Part shown: piece by piece, positions 11,972 to 24,800 of the stretch
How positions within the stretch are numbered: position 1 is the stretch's first letter
How the letters are laid out: every line of letters begins with the position of its first letter
Source: Gossypium raimondii
Lineage: Eukaryota > Streptophyta > Magnoliopsida > Malvales > Malvaceae
Direction of reading: 5' to 3'
Length of the DNA: 64,000 nt
Assembly (NCBI RefSeq): GCF_025698545.1
Contig: NC_068572.1
Coordinates: 4,030,001-4,094,000, forward strand
The notes under the pieces: model-generated
Seen by the model: the letters and a program-made list of their open reading frames with translations, nothing else
What the model was told of the DNA's origin: nothing
The model's database searches: none
Translations under genes and position numbers: made by a program

Positions 11972-12447
11972 TAGAGGTGATCATGGGCTAGGCCGTGTCG
12001 AGTTCGGGCCGAGCCCAAACAAAATTTTAGGCCCGTTTCCTAGGCCTGGGCCCAGCCCAGCCAGAAATATGGGCCTAAAAATTTGTCCAAACCTGACCCG
12101 AAGGAAAATTGCTAAGCCCAAGCCTGGCCCGACCCGGCCCATATTTGATTAAAAATAAAAATATATATTTAATATATAATTCAGATTAAAAGTCTAAAAA
12201 ATATATTTAATAGAAAGTATATTTGATTAAAAATAAAAATAAAAATAAAAAATATATATTTAATATATAATTCGGGCCGGGCCGGGCCTGGGTCAAAAAG
12301 GTCTTACACGAGGCCTGACCCGTTTTCTAAACGGGCCTCGTTTTTTTGCCCAAACCTATATTTCAGGCCTATATTTTTAGCCGAACCTCCCATTTTTCGA
12401 GCGGGCCTTCTGGCCGGGCCGGGTAGCTCAACCCATGATCACCTTTA
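11972..12447. mobile_element. hAT-type GC-rich MITE, copy 1
   Basis: The 476-bp element has ends TAGAGGTGATCATGGGC and its complement, ending ATGATCACCTTTA. Flanking 8-bp repeats are ATTAATAG (11964-11971) and GTTAATAG (12448-12455), 7 of 8 matching. The body is GC-rich 'gggccgggcc' arms around an AT-rich 'aaaaataaaaatatatat' centre. The related LTR at about 17,990 carries 'gttaataggg' at the matching place without the insert, which supports the junctions. Confidence 0.8.
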
Positions 12448-12739
12448 GTTAATAGGGTATTCAAATCACTTTCTCAATTTCAATTTTCACTTTCAATGTA
12501 CAATTCAATTCGATACAATTTTCCACTTTCCAACAATATACTATCAAATATTCATACATAATCATACTTCATCTCAGTTTCATTCATTTCAATATTGATA
12601 CCTACCTTAAAATTTTACTTACCATACACATAAATCTAAATATAACATTTAATAAATAGTAGTTTGAATTATAGTAACACAAACCGTGAATTTCTCGTTT
12701 TAATCCTCGATAGCCTTCTCCTTTCCTTTGTGTGCCGAT

Positions 12740-13181
12740 TAGAGGTGCTCATGGGCGGTGACCCGGCCCCGACGGCCCGCCCGAAATATGGGAGGTTTGG
12801 GTAAAAATATAGGCCGAAATATGGGCTTGGCAAAAAAATGAGGCCGATTAAAAACGGGCAGGCCTCAGCACAACTTTCTTGGCCGGGCCCGCCCCTATGA
12901 ATATAATAAATATTTTATTATTTATTATTTTTAATTTTAAAATACTTTTAAAATACTTTTATTAAATTTTTAAATTTTAAAATTTTTTAAAATACTTTTT
13001 AATTTTTTAATTTTAAAATATTTTTAAAATACTTTTTAATTTTATTTTAATTTTAAAATAATTTTTAGTATTTATTTAAAAACGGGCGGGCCGGGCTTAT
13101 GAATTTTTTCTCGGCCGGGCACAGGCAAAATTCTAGGCCCATATTTGGTAGGTAAGTACTGCACTACCATGAGCACCTCTA
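12740..13181. mobile_element. hAT-type GC-rich MITE, copy 2
   Basis: The 442-bp element has ends TAGAGGTGCTCATGGGC and its complement GAGCACCTCTA. It is flanked by 8-bp repeats GTGCCGAT and GTGTCGAT (7 of 8). The GC-rich arms and AT-rich centre match copies 1 and 3. It is non-coding. Confidence 0.8.
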
Positions 13182-14589
13182 GTGTCGATGCCTCGGGTTC
13201 TTTTCTAGCTACGGAAATTAAAATAATTATACTATTAATTACAGCACTAATTAATAATAATAATTGAATTTTATCCAATTTATACCCTAATTCCAATTTA
13301 ATCCTAATTAACTCATTTACTTTTCTAACTCAATTCACACTTCATTTCTACTTAATATCTTGCCATATTCAACTTAACTATTCAATGTTCATATTAAAAC
13401 CCTAATTTTAAACTTCTTTCAATTCAATCCCTACCATGTAAAACTTATAACTTACTTTACAATTCAATCCCCTTTTTCAATTCTATCTTGAAATTCATCC
13501 AATTAAACCCCTAATTCATTATTTTGTTCAACATGAACTATGTTCAAAAACCTAAAAACTTCCAAAACCTCAACTTAACTTCAACAAAACTTTGTTCTAA
13601 AGCTTCTAAAACATCAAATTTAAGTAAAAAGGACTTAATTGACTTACCAATTAAAGCTTAAAGCTTCCAAACCCTAGTTTTTCCTTTTTCTTTCTTTTCT
13701 TCTTTTTTCCCCTGGTACTTTCGAATAGCCTATTCTGTTTTGGTTTCCTTCTTTGTTTTATTTCCTTTTGTTTTTATGCTTTATTTGTTTAATAATAATA
13801 TAATAACTTAGTAAATACCTATTTAAAATCAATATATTTATCACAAGTGTAATATTACTTATATTTACACATGTGTTATATCATCATCATACATTTGTCA
13901 TGTTTTACTTAATAATAAATAATAAATAATAAATATCTATTTACTTAAATAATAAGTAATTTAAATCCATGAATTACAATTGTATTCTTATTTTTATTAC
14001 ACATGTATATTTTATTACCATACATTTGGCTTTAATTTATATATATATTTCATTAATTTAATAAGATAACATCAATTAAATAATAATTTATACTATTATA
14101 TTCTAATATTAATTAATAATAACTTAAATCATTAAAATCTTTACATTTTCTCATTGTTTTGCCGCCTCAACTATTACTTAATGGCATATTTGCCATTTTG
14201 GTCTTTAATATTTTCTTTTGATCTATAATTCAACTTTTACCCCTTATTCAATCTAGTCCTTCTTCCTATTTTCTCTTAATTAAGCTAAATTCACTTAATT
14301 AAAACCTAATTAAACACACTACTAGACTCATAAATATTTCTAATAATTATTTACAAACCCATTTCGTTAATACGGAGGTCCGATAATGTACTTTTTCCGA
14401 TGCCCGTGACTTTTGAGTCATTACAATATTGTACTTAACAAATGGACGAAATAAAAACTTCAATGAAAAAGCAACAAATAATTATAAATTTTAAACTCAC
14501 AATATGATTGTGTACAAATGAAACCAATTTAATAAATTCGTTTTGTAGATTATAAATAAGTGTACATTTGGGATGTAAAACAAAGTATA

Positions 14590-16010
14590 CAAAAAATTAC
14601 AAAATAACATAATCATAGGCGTCTCGAATATGTGCCACAACCGGGTGGGCGTCGGACATGCCTAGGGTTCCGTCGCACTATTTGGTTTGGTGACTCTTCG
14701 TCGACTTCAACTTCATCTTCACGTGCATTTCAAGGTTGATCGCTGACTTCATCTCGTTCCTCCATGGTTGATTGCGACTGTGTTCTAGCTGCCCATCGTA
14801 GATTCCCACTATTTAAGTCCGCAGTTGTGAGGATGACCTATCGGGGTAGAACAACGATGCTGGGGGTGTTTGCGACACTATCAGCAAGCCACTATATGGT
14901 GTCGCATGGCCCAATTGCTGATAGAAGGTGGGAATTATTGGCAATACCAGATGCATCGATGTTGTTAACGAGATTGATATGTAATATGATACAGTGGGTG
15001 ACAGTTGTGCAAAATATATCCTTGGAGAATGTGTTAATGTAGTGAATGATTGCGCGTGCTATGGTGCTTGTGTAAAATAAAGTAGTGCTAAATGATATGA
15101 TACAGTGAACGATTGGGCGTGCTGTGGTGGTTATGTAAAATAAATTGGAGCTGAAGGGGATGATGTAGGGAATGAGTGTGCGTGTTGTGATGTTTGTGAC
15201 AAAAAAACTGGGTTAAAAGAAAAATAAATTAACCATACTGATTGGGAAGTTGCACGACAATCTGGTCCTCCGGTACAGATAGAGCAAATGTTGATCCCGC
15301 CGACAGTAGATACAACTTGTCATTATACCTGAATCAATCCATGTAATTCGAAGATTTTGCCAACTCCAGTGTGAGAAATGATATTATCAAATGAATTTTA
15401 CCAAATGATATTATCAATCCATTTAACCTATTCAAATAATTTGTTATTTCAAAATTATAACAATGAAAAATAAAAACAGTAATGATATTATCAAATGAAT
15501 TTTACCATATGACGAGTGGGAATTCGTAAGGGAGTTCCACTTAGGGGTGTAAAAATGGTAGTCGATACCATGCCCATGATTGAAGAAGGAGCATGCAATC
15601 GTCGATTTTAACTTTATCCAATATCGTCGCTTGACACATTTCTCGGTACAATGTCGTCAGCATCATTAACCCCCAACTACGCCATCCCGGTTCTTTCAAG
15701 TCAACTAGTCGTAGTAGCCACCTTAAATGTACTAGATTGCGATATTTATCTGGCATTAGCAGACCCTTGATCAACCTCAAGATGAATGTGCGCGCGAATT
15801 GTTCCTTTTCAACGTCACTCGCAGAAGCCTCGATAGTTTGGAAGTTTCCTCCAACCATCTCATCTTGATCCGGCTACCCCTAAACTTGTTCAACACCTTC
15901 CCTAGCAGTTGCTTGCATGTTGCACTCCAAACGACACTAATAACTGGCCCCGGAGTTTGCCAGATTTGGAGTTAACTGCATGGTGAATCCCATAGAGTGT
16001 ACTACTCCGC
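14590..16010 (-). pseudogene. Plant mobile domain (MAIN-like) pseudogene in Mutator-like relic
   Basis: On the minus strand an open stretch at 15,858-15,541 reads in part ARTFILRLIKGLLMPDKYRN then LVHLRWLLRLVDLKE and LLQSWAWYRLPFL. This is the plant mobile domain (PMD) of MAIN-like proteins, and it aligns with the PMD copy at 30,025-31,963. Flanking pieces upstream (to about 16,010) and downstream (to about 14,590, acidic tail) are interrupted by stops. It lies between two solo LTRs and probably once formed one element with the relic at 8,870-10,605. Confidence 0.65.
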
Positions 16011-16664
16011 CAAAACGAATAATTTACTTAATTCTACCATTAACTTAACCTACGTAAATGCCAAACAATAACTTGATATTGAGTCTTCGTTGGGCAGACT
16101 GTTACATATGTAATTTACTTTTTGATTTATTTATACATTTTAATTTTATTAAGAACATTGTATTATCTGAAAACCCTTGCCACTCCACTAATAATCATTT
16201 GTTAATATATTTTTATAACTATAGTTTTTAATATAAAATATTTTCATTCATTCGACGTGATAAAATCTAGTATTAATAATATTCTTGATTAAGATTGTGT
16301 CACAAATGAACTTAACACCAACTTAGGATTGATGGCAACACGATAAATAATTGTATTAATTTAGTATTCTTAATATGATGTACTCATATGTGTAAATTTC
16401 GTTTTACTTACAATTTAATCTATTTTTTATTTTAATACCGTACATATTTTATATGTTATTATTAGTAATTAATTTCAAATCATATATTTTATTATTTATT
16501 ATATGTTATTTTTAAACACACATTTGTATTCTAAATACGTGGTTTCCATATGCATACACATGTTATAGAGTTTCTAGTATATCTAATGATCGCAAATTTT
16601 TTATATAAAAATATAATTAAACATTTTTAATTTACTCAAAATTCGACACGTATGATCTACATAA
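16011..16664. other. AT-rich DNA without recognised features
   Basis: No coding pattern or transposon ends between the PMD relic and the second solo LTR. Confidence 0.3.
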
Positions 16665-16669
16665 TATAA

Positions 16670-19600
16670 TGTAACACCCCTAACCCGAATCCGTCGCCGG
16701 AATAGGGTTACGGAGCATTACCAGAGTTTACAAATTAAATACGGTCATTTCTCAACTTTTCAAAATTTTTCTTAGAAGTAGGGAACACATGCCTGTATCT
16801 CTGCTCGTGTGAATGGAAATAGGTCATTATTAAACAAAATACCTATACATGCCACTATATCCAAAATCCAATCATTCAAACATACTGATATAACCAATGG
16901 ATAGTGTGATATATCTCCGACAAGCTTCCAACCCAATCGAGCTTCCGATAATCTGTAAGGTAAATAAAAATAAACAAATACGTAAGCAATGAATGCTTAG
17001 TAAGCTCGCGTAGTCTTTAATCATATTAGTTCATTTAAAATATGAAATCTATACATATCAAGAATAATCCAATATTAATACCATAATACTCATGAAGCTA
17101 TATTCAATAACTCACAAGGTGAATAAATCTACAATATCACTTACATATTATCCCAAGCTTAGTAGGATTTTATATAACTTTAGCTCTTCATAATTTCTTT
17201 TTTTCATTTGCATTTCTTTACTTTCCACGCTTATTCCATATACATGACACTCAAGTCATAAACATATCATGGTTACAAGCTAGTGCATTTAACCAAAGCC
17301 TTTTTCGAATTGATCACATGATAAGGCATTTCATAAGAAATTGCATACATTACATATAAACTCATCATACATAATTTTTCTTGTATCAACATATTAAAGA
17401 TAATCATACATTTACATGTCATGATACAAATTATTCTCTTGCCGTTTCTTCATTGGCATATATCATTCATTTCTCAATATTTATAATTCAATTTGGCTTT
17501 CATTTGTTAACATCATATACTATTACGTTGAGCCTTTATTTATCTCATGAACAATTAGTTCATGCTTTTTATTCACATTTTCAAATTATGTTCCACAATC
17601 ACGTTTCTTTTCAATGGCTCAACTGTTTCATTTTGTTTGATTTAACTTTTCATTTAATTACCCCTATTAACAGACTCGGGCTTTGGCGGATACGTGGATT
17701 CCAACCAAACACACTAGTATGACACATTGTGCTTAAAATGGTACATAGTACCTGATCAGTATACGACACATAACTGCCTAATACGACACACGAGGTGTCT
17801 GAAATACGACACACGAGGTGCTTGAAATATGACACACGAGGTGCCTGAAATACGACACACGAGGTGCCTGAAATACGACACATAAAGTGCCTAAAATACG
17901 ACACATAAAGTGCCTGATCGGCATAGCCGATAAATTCTCGTACTCTTCCAATCTTATAGCATGCCAACTATATCCGACTCAGCCAGACTAGTTAATAGGG
18001 TTTTCAATTCTCAATTCAATTTCACATTCATTCCAAAAGTTACTTTCAATATCAAATTCACTTTTTCATTCACGAATCAAATTTCAATTCAATACTAACA
18101 CATATTTCTTATTCCATTCAATTTTCTAAATTCAGTTCAATACTAACACATATACATATATATTATTCATCACCAAATAACATTCACTTTAATCAAAATT
18201 ATACAGAATATAGTTCATACGAACTTACGAGTTAATTCTGAAATACCAAGATACAGGGCATTTTGGTAATTTTCTATTTCCTCGATTTTCTACCCGATCT
18301 TGATCTATGTTAATATTTCATTCAATTTATTAACTTAAATAATAAAACAATTCATTTCATACAATTTGGTCACTTTTGACATTTTACAAAATTACCCTAA
18401 AATTTACTTTTATTCAATTTAGTCCTGAACCTATAACATGTAAATTAGCTATTTTAAGATAAACTCATATTAGCTGAATATTTACATATATTTTCCTCCT
18501 CCTCCAGTCCATTCCACATCCTTGATATATATAATACCATTATTTACTTGTTTACTCATAACAAGCTATTCACTTGAGTCATAATCACTAAATTAATTAT
18601 ATTTTAAGCTACAGAACTCCGAATTGAGATCCGAAAATTTTATATGAAACTATACTCACATATATTCTTCCAATAAAATTTTTAGAATTTGTGGTTTATC
18701 TAATAAGTACATTTTATTCTTTAAAGTCACATCTATTCTGCCGTCTGACAATTCCGACCCTTCTTCACTAAAAATTAATTATCTCCTTGTATGAGATTCG
18801 AATGATGTTACCGTTTGTTTATATTGAAAATATACCCATTAAGGATTTAAAAATATAAATTTAAGCCCCTAATTATTTTTCTCCAATTTTTTATGATTTT
18901 CAAAAGTCAAAATAGGGCAACCCAAATTCATTCTGACCTTGTCTCACAAAATTTATTATATCTCATGATTTATAATTTCATTACTTGAACCATTTCTTTT
19001 ATAAGAAACTAGGCTCAATAAGATTTAATTCAATATTTTTATCATCCTCTAATTCGATTTCCACGATTTATGGTGATTTTTCAAAGTTAACCTACTGCTT
19101 CTGTTCAAAACTGTTTTAGTGCAAGATGTTGATTACTAAGTTTATAACTCCCTTATTCCCTTTCTCTATAATATTTCCCATCACTTTCACTTATTTTCCT
19201 TCACTAATATATCAAGAACATAAGACCTTATATAATAAAACTCTACTATAACATCATTTCCATGCTTTTTCAATAATATCAAACTTAAAAATATATTGAA
19301 ATCTTGATGGTCTTACCTTGTCCTATTGGTTCCAACCTTTAACTTGATTTTCTCTCTCCTCTGGCTTCTATTTCTTGAATCTAACTTGATATTTTAGCTC
19401 CCCATGGTCTCCTTGTTATCTTTCTCTCTTGAGGGATATGGAAATTCTTTTGATTTTTAGGTGAAAATGATAAATTTTTGGTAGAAGGATCAAATTGTAA
19501 AGAAAGCAAAACTTTCTTTCTTCTCTTCCCTTCTAACGTGAAATGCATGGAAAGATGGTGGGATGGTGGCTTTTCATCTTTCTTTCCACATATATATATA

Positions 19601-20145
19601 TACTAAATAAATTAATAATAAAATAATAAAATATCATTTAAAAATCAAATTAAAATATTAATAAACTAATATTTATTTAATTAATTAATCTAAAATATCA
19701 CCAACATCATCATTGCCTTCTAGATTTCTCTCTCTTCTAATTGACCATTTTTCCCTTTATAATCTTTTAAAATTCCATCCTTGAGTCATCACTTAATTTG
19801 GTAAAATTGCAATTTAGTCCCTCAAAATTCTTCACCTTTTCAATTTGGTCCTAATTCATCCATTTTCCTTAGTTTCTAGATTATTCCACCCTTAAAATAT
19901 TTACACCTTTGGTCCTTCATCTTTTTATATTTACACTTTAACCCCTTAAATTTTGAGTATTTACTCTTGGGCAACAAAACTTTTCTCACTTTTGCGATTT
20001 AATCCTTTCTTGAATTAATATGTCATAATATACTTCACAATGTTGCCATAAGTCAAAATTACCCTTTTATCACTTTATTTCCTTATTTTACTATATCGGA
20101 TATATTATCTTACTTTCCTTCATGTAGAAATTTTCGGGTATTACA
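16670..20145. mobile_element. Solo LTR (probably gypsy), fossil
   Basis: It begins TGTAACACCCCTAACCCG and ends GGGTATTACA. Identical 5-bp repeats TATAA flank it at 16665-16669 and 20146-20150. No coding domains lie inside. It looks whole as a solo LTR of 3,476 bp and carries an internal minisatellite at about 17,757-17,920. The perfect target repeat and clean ends suggest it is younger than the surrounding Mutator-like relic. Confidence 0.78.
17757..17920. repeat. 23-bp minisatellite inside the LTR
   Basis: About six to seven copies of a unit of the form 'aaatacgacacacgaggtgcctg', with variants 'cataaagtgcct', lie head to tail. A shorter, more decayed version is at about 11,820-11,890 in the other solo LTR, so the array belongs to the LTR family rather than to this locus. 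Confidence 0.8.
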
Positions 20146-20389
20146 TATAACATAAAATGCAATGGTCAAATTGTATAAATAGTACTCGTACAAAAATTAT
20201 GCACATGCGTAAAAGTACTATAGTTTTACATTAGTATGAGTAGATCTCTTCTCTTTATATAGATTATTGTAAAATTTATTAAGAAAAAGTATTCAAAGCC
20301 CTTGAGGTTTGATAAAAAATTCACTTACCTTCTTATGTTTTGGAAAACACTCGCTTATTCTTTGAGGTTTGACAAAAATATATTAAAAT

Positions 20390-20770
20390 TAAAATTAAAA
20401 TTAAAATTATTTAAAATTGAGATAAATCTCAAAATTACACATGAGTTTTGATTCAATGTGCAATTTGATACATAAACTTTGATTTCGTGCAATTATACAC
20501 ATGAAACATTGATTGTGGTTCAAATGTATCCATGAAAATTTAATGTGATTCAATTATACATATTTAAAGAAATAAATACATCAATTTATTTTTATATTGG
20601 ATGAATTATTATTTGTGTATGCAATATATAAAAATAAAGTGATGCTATATTAGTAATTGTATTAATAATTTGTGAGAATTGGATCAAATTAAAATTTCTT
20701 ATATAAAATTGCACATTAGGCCAAAGTTAATGTATAGCTTTGATATTTATCCCTTTAATAAAATTTTATA
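20390..20770. repeat. Interspersed repeat shared with 35,060-35,390
   Basis: Both places carry the order 'aaatctcaaaa.tacacatga', 'gtgcaatttgatacat', 'aaaataaa.tgatgctat', 'aattgtattaat'. A hairpin MITE is likely but ends were not fixed. The rest of 20,770-21,640 is AT-rich; no gene was seen until the HAC leader. Confidence 0.4.
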
Positions 20771-21708
20771 TATTATAAATATAATATATACTTGTAACGG
20801 GATGAACTGACAAATATATATTTGAATCGAATTTTGAATGAACCATTCGGAACCAGTTAAGTTAGAATAAAAACTGATTGAATTGATTTGATCTGTTTTT
20901 CAATTTTTTATGACTTTTAATTAAAATCAAACTGATAAATTGAACCGGAACCAATAATTTAAAATATTCGGCGATGAACGTTACAAAAAACGAGATTTGT
21001 TTTACGGATTGAGATCCTCTCCATTACTGTTTTACCAAATAAGAAATGATTACCATTTTTAATTATTAAATAATAATTTATTATTTAATCGCATATTAAC
21101 AAATATAAATATATAATTTTTTGGAAAGCAACAAATATAAACATATAAAATTATAAAAGCATTTACATTATTAGTTAATTATATAAAAGTGATTTATTAA
21201 AAATATTATAATTACCAAAGTAACCTCATAAAAATATAAATAAATATTAAATGAAAAATATCACCCCAAATTTTAATATAAAATCATAAACTACGTAAAT
21301 TGAATTCAACTAGCTTCATATTTCTTTTCCTCATATTTTCTCCTTCTCTTTCTTGCTTTCTAAGTTTCCCATAGAAGACAAAGTTAGATAAGGGAATCTT
21401 CGAATCACTAAACTTAACTAGAAGTTTTCTACTTGAGTAATGAGATTTTGAGTTATCTGCTTCACTTCCATATTTGATTTTCTGTTTTCGTTTTACTTAG
21501 GAGTAAACTTTTTCTTATGATATCGGTTTAGCAAAAAGCGGAACTATTATCGTTTTCTCCGCCGCCATTTGAAACCTTAAATGACTTTTTTTTAATTTTT
21601 GTATAAACTTTTTATAGTTTGGGGTTTCTATTATATCTAATTACCAATTTGCTTCGTAAAAAAGGTTAACTTGTAATTGAAACTTTGTTCAGTAACCAAG
21701 TGTTTTCT

Positions 21709-21732
21709 TTGTTTGTTTGTTTGTTTGTTTGT
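21709..21732. repeat. (TTTG)n microsatellite upstream of HAC
   Basis: About six TTTG units just upstream of the HAC-like coding start, in the presumed 5' UTR or a leader intron. Confidence 0.8.
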
Positions 21733-21828
21733 GATAATCTGAATATCTGATACGTTGGTAATATTCACTGTGTAGAATTTTGATTGGAAATAAGGAGTCC
21801 TCCAACTTGGACTGCAAGTTGGGGTGAG

Positions 21829-24800
21829 ATGGTTCCTAATAAATGGCTTCCCGTGAGACCGAGAATGTCGAATTCTACATATTATGACCCATCTGTGGCT
21901 GATGCTAGATTTCCTTTCGCCGGACAGAATCAATCATTTTGTCCCGTAACTGAACAAGCTGCGAACCATGGTTATCTTCCTCCGCTTTATTTACAAGAAC
22001 CGCTGGCAGATGCTACTAATCGGTTGAATCGAGCTATCCAACGGAAGGTTTTACTTGCTTATATCCAGTACAAGAATTCAGCGGCATTGTCGGGGAATGA
22101 TGCTCCGGCTTATTTTGCCAACTATATGCATTCGACTGTCTGCTGTCAATATGTCTGTAGATGCACCAAATTCTTCTCACTTGCATCCCATTATGATGGT
22201 TGTCATGATGCTAGATGTGACATTTGCAACACTGTTCGGTATAATGCTGTCGTTGATACATTTCGTCCTGACTTTGAACATGTAAAAGGAGGTCTTCTAA
22301 GAGTTACTGGTAGTGGAGACTCTGGCCAGCCCACATATGGTAGTTCAGAAGCCATGCAACCTTTCCTGAAGCGTTTGAAGCTGGAAAATCCTACCGCTCC
22401 CTGCTTTCCTTGTCATGGTATGTTTTATACAATGGCTCCATCGCATGTTCAACCAAGTTATGCCGAGCTTCCACCCATGGTGCAGTTTTCAGAATCTCCT
22501 GTATCTTATAATTCTGAGGTTACGAAGGTGGGCGTTGAATTGCTACCAAAGCTTTTAGATGGTTCTACAATTGCCAACAGGATGGGTATGAATATGGAGG
22601 TGAACACTGAATTGCTACCATATCTTAGAGAAGATTCTACAAGTGCTAAAGAGATGGACAAGACTATGGAGATGAACATTGAATTGTTACCAAAGCCTAC
22701 AGTAGCTAAAGAGATGGATAAGACTATGGAGATGAAAATTGAATTGTTACCAAAACCTATAGAAGATTCTACAAGTCCTAAAGAGATGGGTCATAATATG
22801 GAGGAGTGGAGCATCGAATTGATATCAAAGCTTATGGAAGATTCTCCAAGTGCTAAAGAGATAGATATGAAAATGGAGGAGGAGAACGTTCAATTGATGT
22901 CAAAGCTTACAGAAGATTCTTCAAATGCTAAAGAGATGGATAAGGATGTGGCAGAAAATTTTCCTGGTCCTCCAGAGGTGGTTATCGCTGGTTATAAAGT
23001 GGTGGAAACTGATCCTGTTTGTAGTCATAGAGAAGAGGATATTGGATTCATAAATGTTACTGACAATGCAGATAATGCAAGATACCACTTTAACAATTTG
23101 GAAATCAATGCTTTGCCCAGCTTCTCTGAAGAACTTGCAGCTGGTTGTGAAGAGGGAGAAACAGAAGCCAGGGCTAATTCCACCCAGGCAGAGTTAGCAA
23201 CAAAAACTGAGCTCATTGCCCAAAAATCAAATGGTAGAAAGGAAATTAAGTTGGAGAGTCTAAAACAAAGAGGTGTGTCCTTAATAGAAAATTTCACAGC
23301 ACAGCAAATCAAGGAGCATATATCAAGTCTTAGAGAGTGTATTGATCAGGTTTGTGCTTTCATTGTTGTTTATTGCTTTTATTTTCCATTTTGTGCTGTC
23401 TTGATTAATGGATATCCTACTTTAATAATCTACTTAAAATTGCTGTTAGAATGCTTTAACTTGACTAAACATGGATAGGATAGAACTTATGCTATTGAAG
23501 GATACGCATAATTGCACACATTCAAACATCTCATTGGAGAAAATAATATAATAGATAGGCGCATAAATAACTTTATAACATATGCAGCCACACCTCAACT
23601 AAAGTGCCTGTCAGCATGCATCTAACATCATGTCAATTTGTCTCTTTTGAAACCCCTGAAACATTTGAAAATTCCTTCCATACAAGTTTGAAATGGGTGG
23701 GTAAGGGCAGTAGGTAGCTGCCATTTTCTGAATGCTGTCATAGTGCTTTCTCTTAATTTTCCATATTCCATTGCTGCGTGCATTTTATATAATGAAGTAT
23801 GAACCTTTTTAATCTTAATCAAACCCTTTCCTTTAACAAATCTGCATAAGAGCTGCACGAGTTTGTTCAATCATTTTGGCAGTACCTGGTTTTTGTTGTG
23901 TTAATATTTTTCGGAGTATTTTATCTTCCTGAAGTTGGTTGTCATATTATAATAGCTGCTGATACCCATTTTACAAAAGCATGGACTTTGCATTTGCTTG
24001 GGAAGGTGACATTGTCTTCTCTTATTAAAATAGGATCTTGGAAAGAAAGAAGGGGCAAACAGAAGAGTCAATGTCGACAGTAAGAACTCATGCCAGTTGT
24101 GTGGAGCAGATAAGCTTTCACTTGCTCCTGCACCAATATATTGTTCATCATGTTGTGCTCGTATCAGACGGAGTGCAAAGTATTACAGCATTCCTGAAGT
24201 AGATGGTATCAGATATTGTCTTTGTTCCTCATGCTACAAGTTATCTCGGTCTGAGAGTATCACAACTTCTGGGATATTGGTTTCCAAGGCAAAGCTGATT
24301 AAAAAGATCAATGACGAGGAAGCAGAAGAATGGGTAGGCAGGCTAATCCACAGTATTTATCTCATATTCCTGGAATTTCAAACTGATGAAAGACTCACTT
24401 GGTAATGTTGTGTTCTTGCAGTGGGTTCAGTGTGATAAATGTAAATCTTGGCAACACCAGATATGTGCTCTCTTTAATGAGAAAAAAAATAAGGAGAAAA
24501 AAGACTGTTTCCTTTGCCCAAAATGCTGCTTAGAAGAAATTGAAAATGGAGAACATAAGCCCCCGTTGGTGAAGACTGTTTTCGGTGCAAAAGATCTGCC
24601 GCCAACCATGCTTAGTGACCACTTAGAGCAAAGACTGTTTAGGTGCCTTCAGAAAAACAGAGAAGAGAAAGCAAAGGATACAGGAATGAGCATTGATGAG
24701 GTAAGATTGAAAGTATGAATGTAATGTACTCATTTTTGTAGCAGCATTGTTTGGAACTAATGTACATAAAATCGTTCTTTTGTTATCGGTCATGAATCAA

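Larger units (their letters stand above)
10756..14425. mobile_element. Solo LTR (probably gypsy), fossil, with two nested MITEs
   Basis: It begins TGTAACACCCC and ends ATTACA, with identical 5-bp repeats ATATT at 10751-10755 and 14426-14430. There is no gag-pol, so I read it as a solo LTR left by recombination. Length is 3,670 bp, of which two hAT-type MITEs make up over 900 bp. It shares its opening and the 'cgacacac..ggtgcct' segment with the LTR at 16,670-20,145, but they are diverged. It is inserted in the decayed Mutator-like region. Family assignment comes from the sequence style. Confidence 0.75.

Noticed and set aside
17650-17967. 105-codon open frame with repeated 'CRISGTSCVVF'-type units
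   Set aside because: It is the translation of the 23-bp LTR minisatellite.
10756-20145. One full-length LTR retrotransposon bounded by the two TGTAACACCCC repeats
   Set aside because: Each repeat has its own perfect 5-bp target duplication (ATATT and TATAA), and the sequence between them is a Mutator/PMD relic, not gag-pol.
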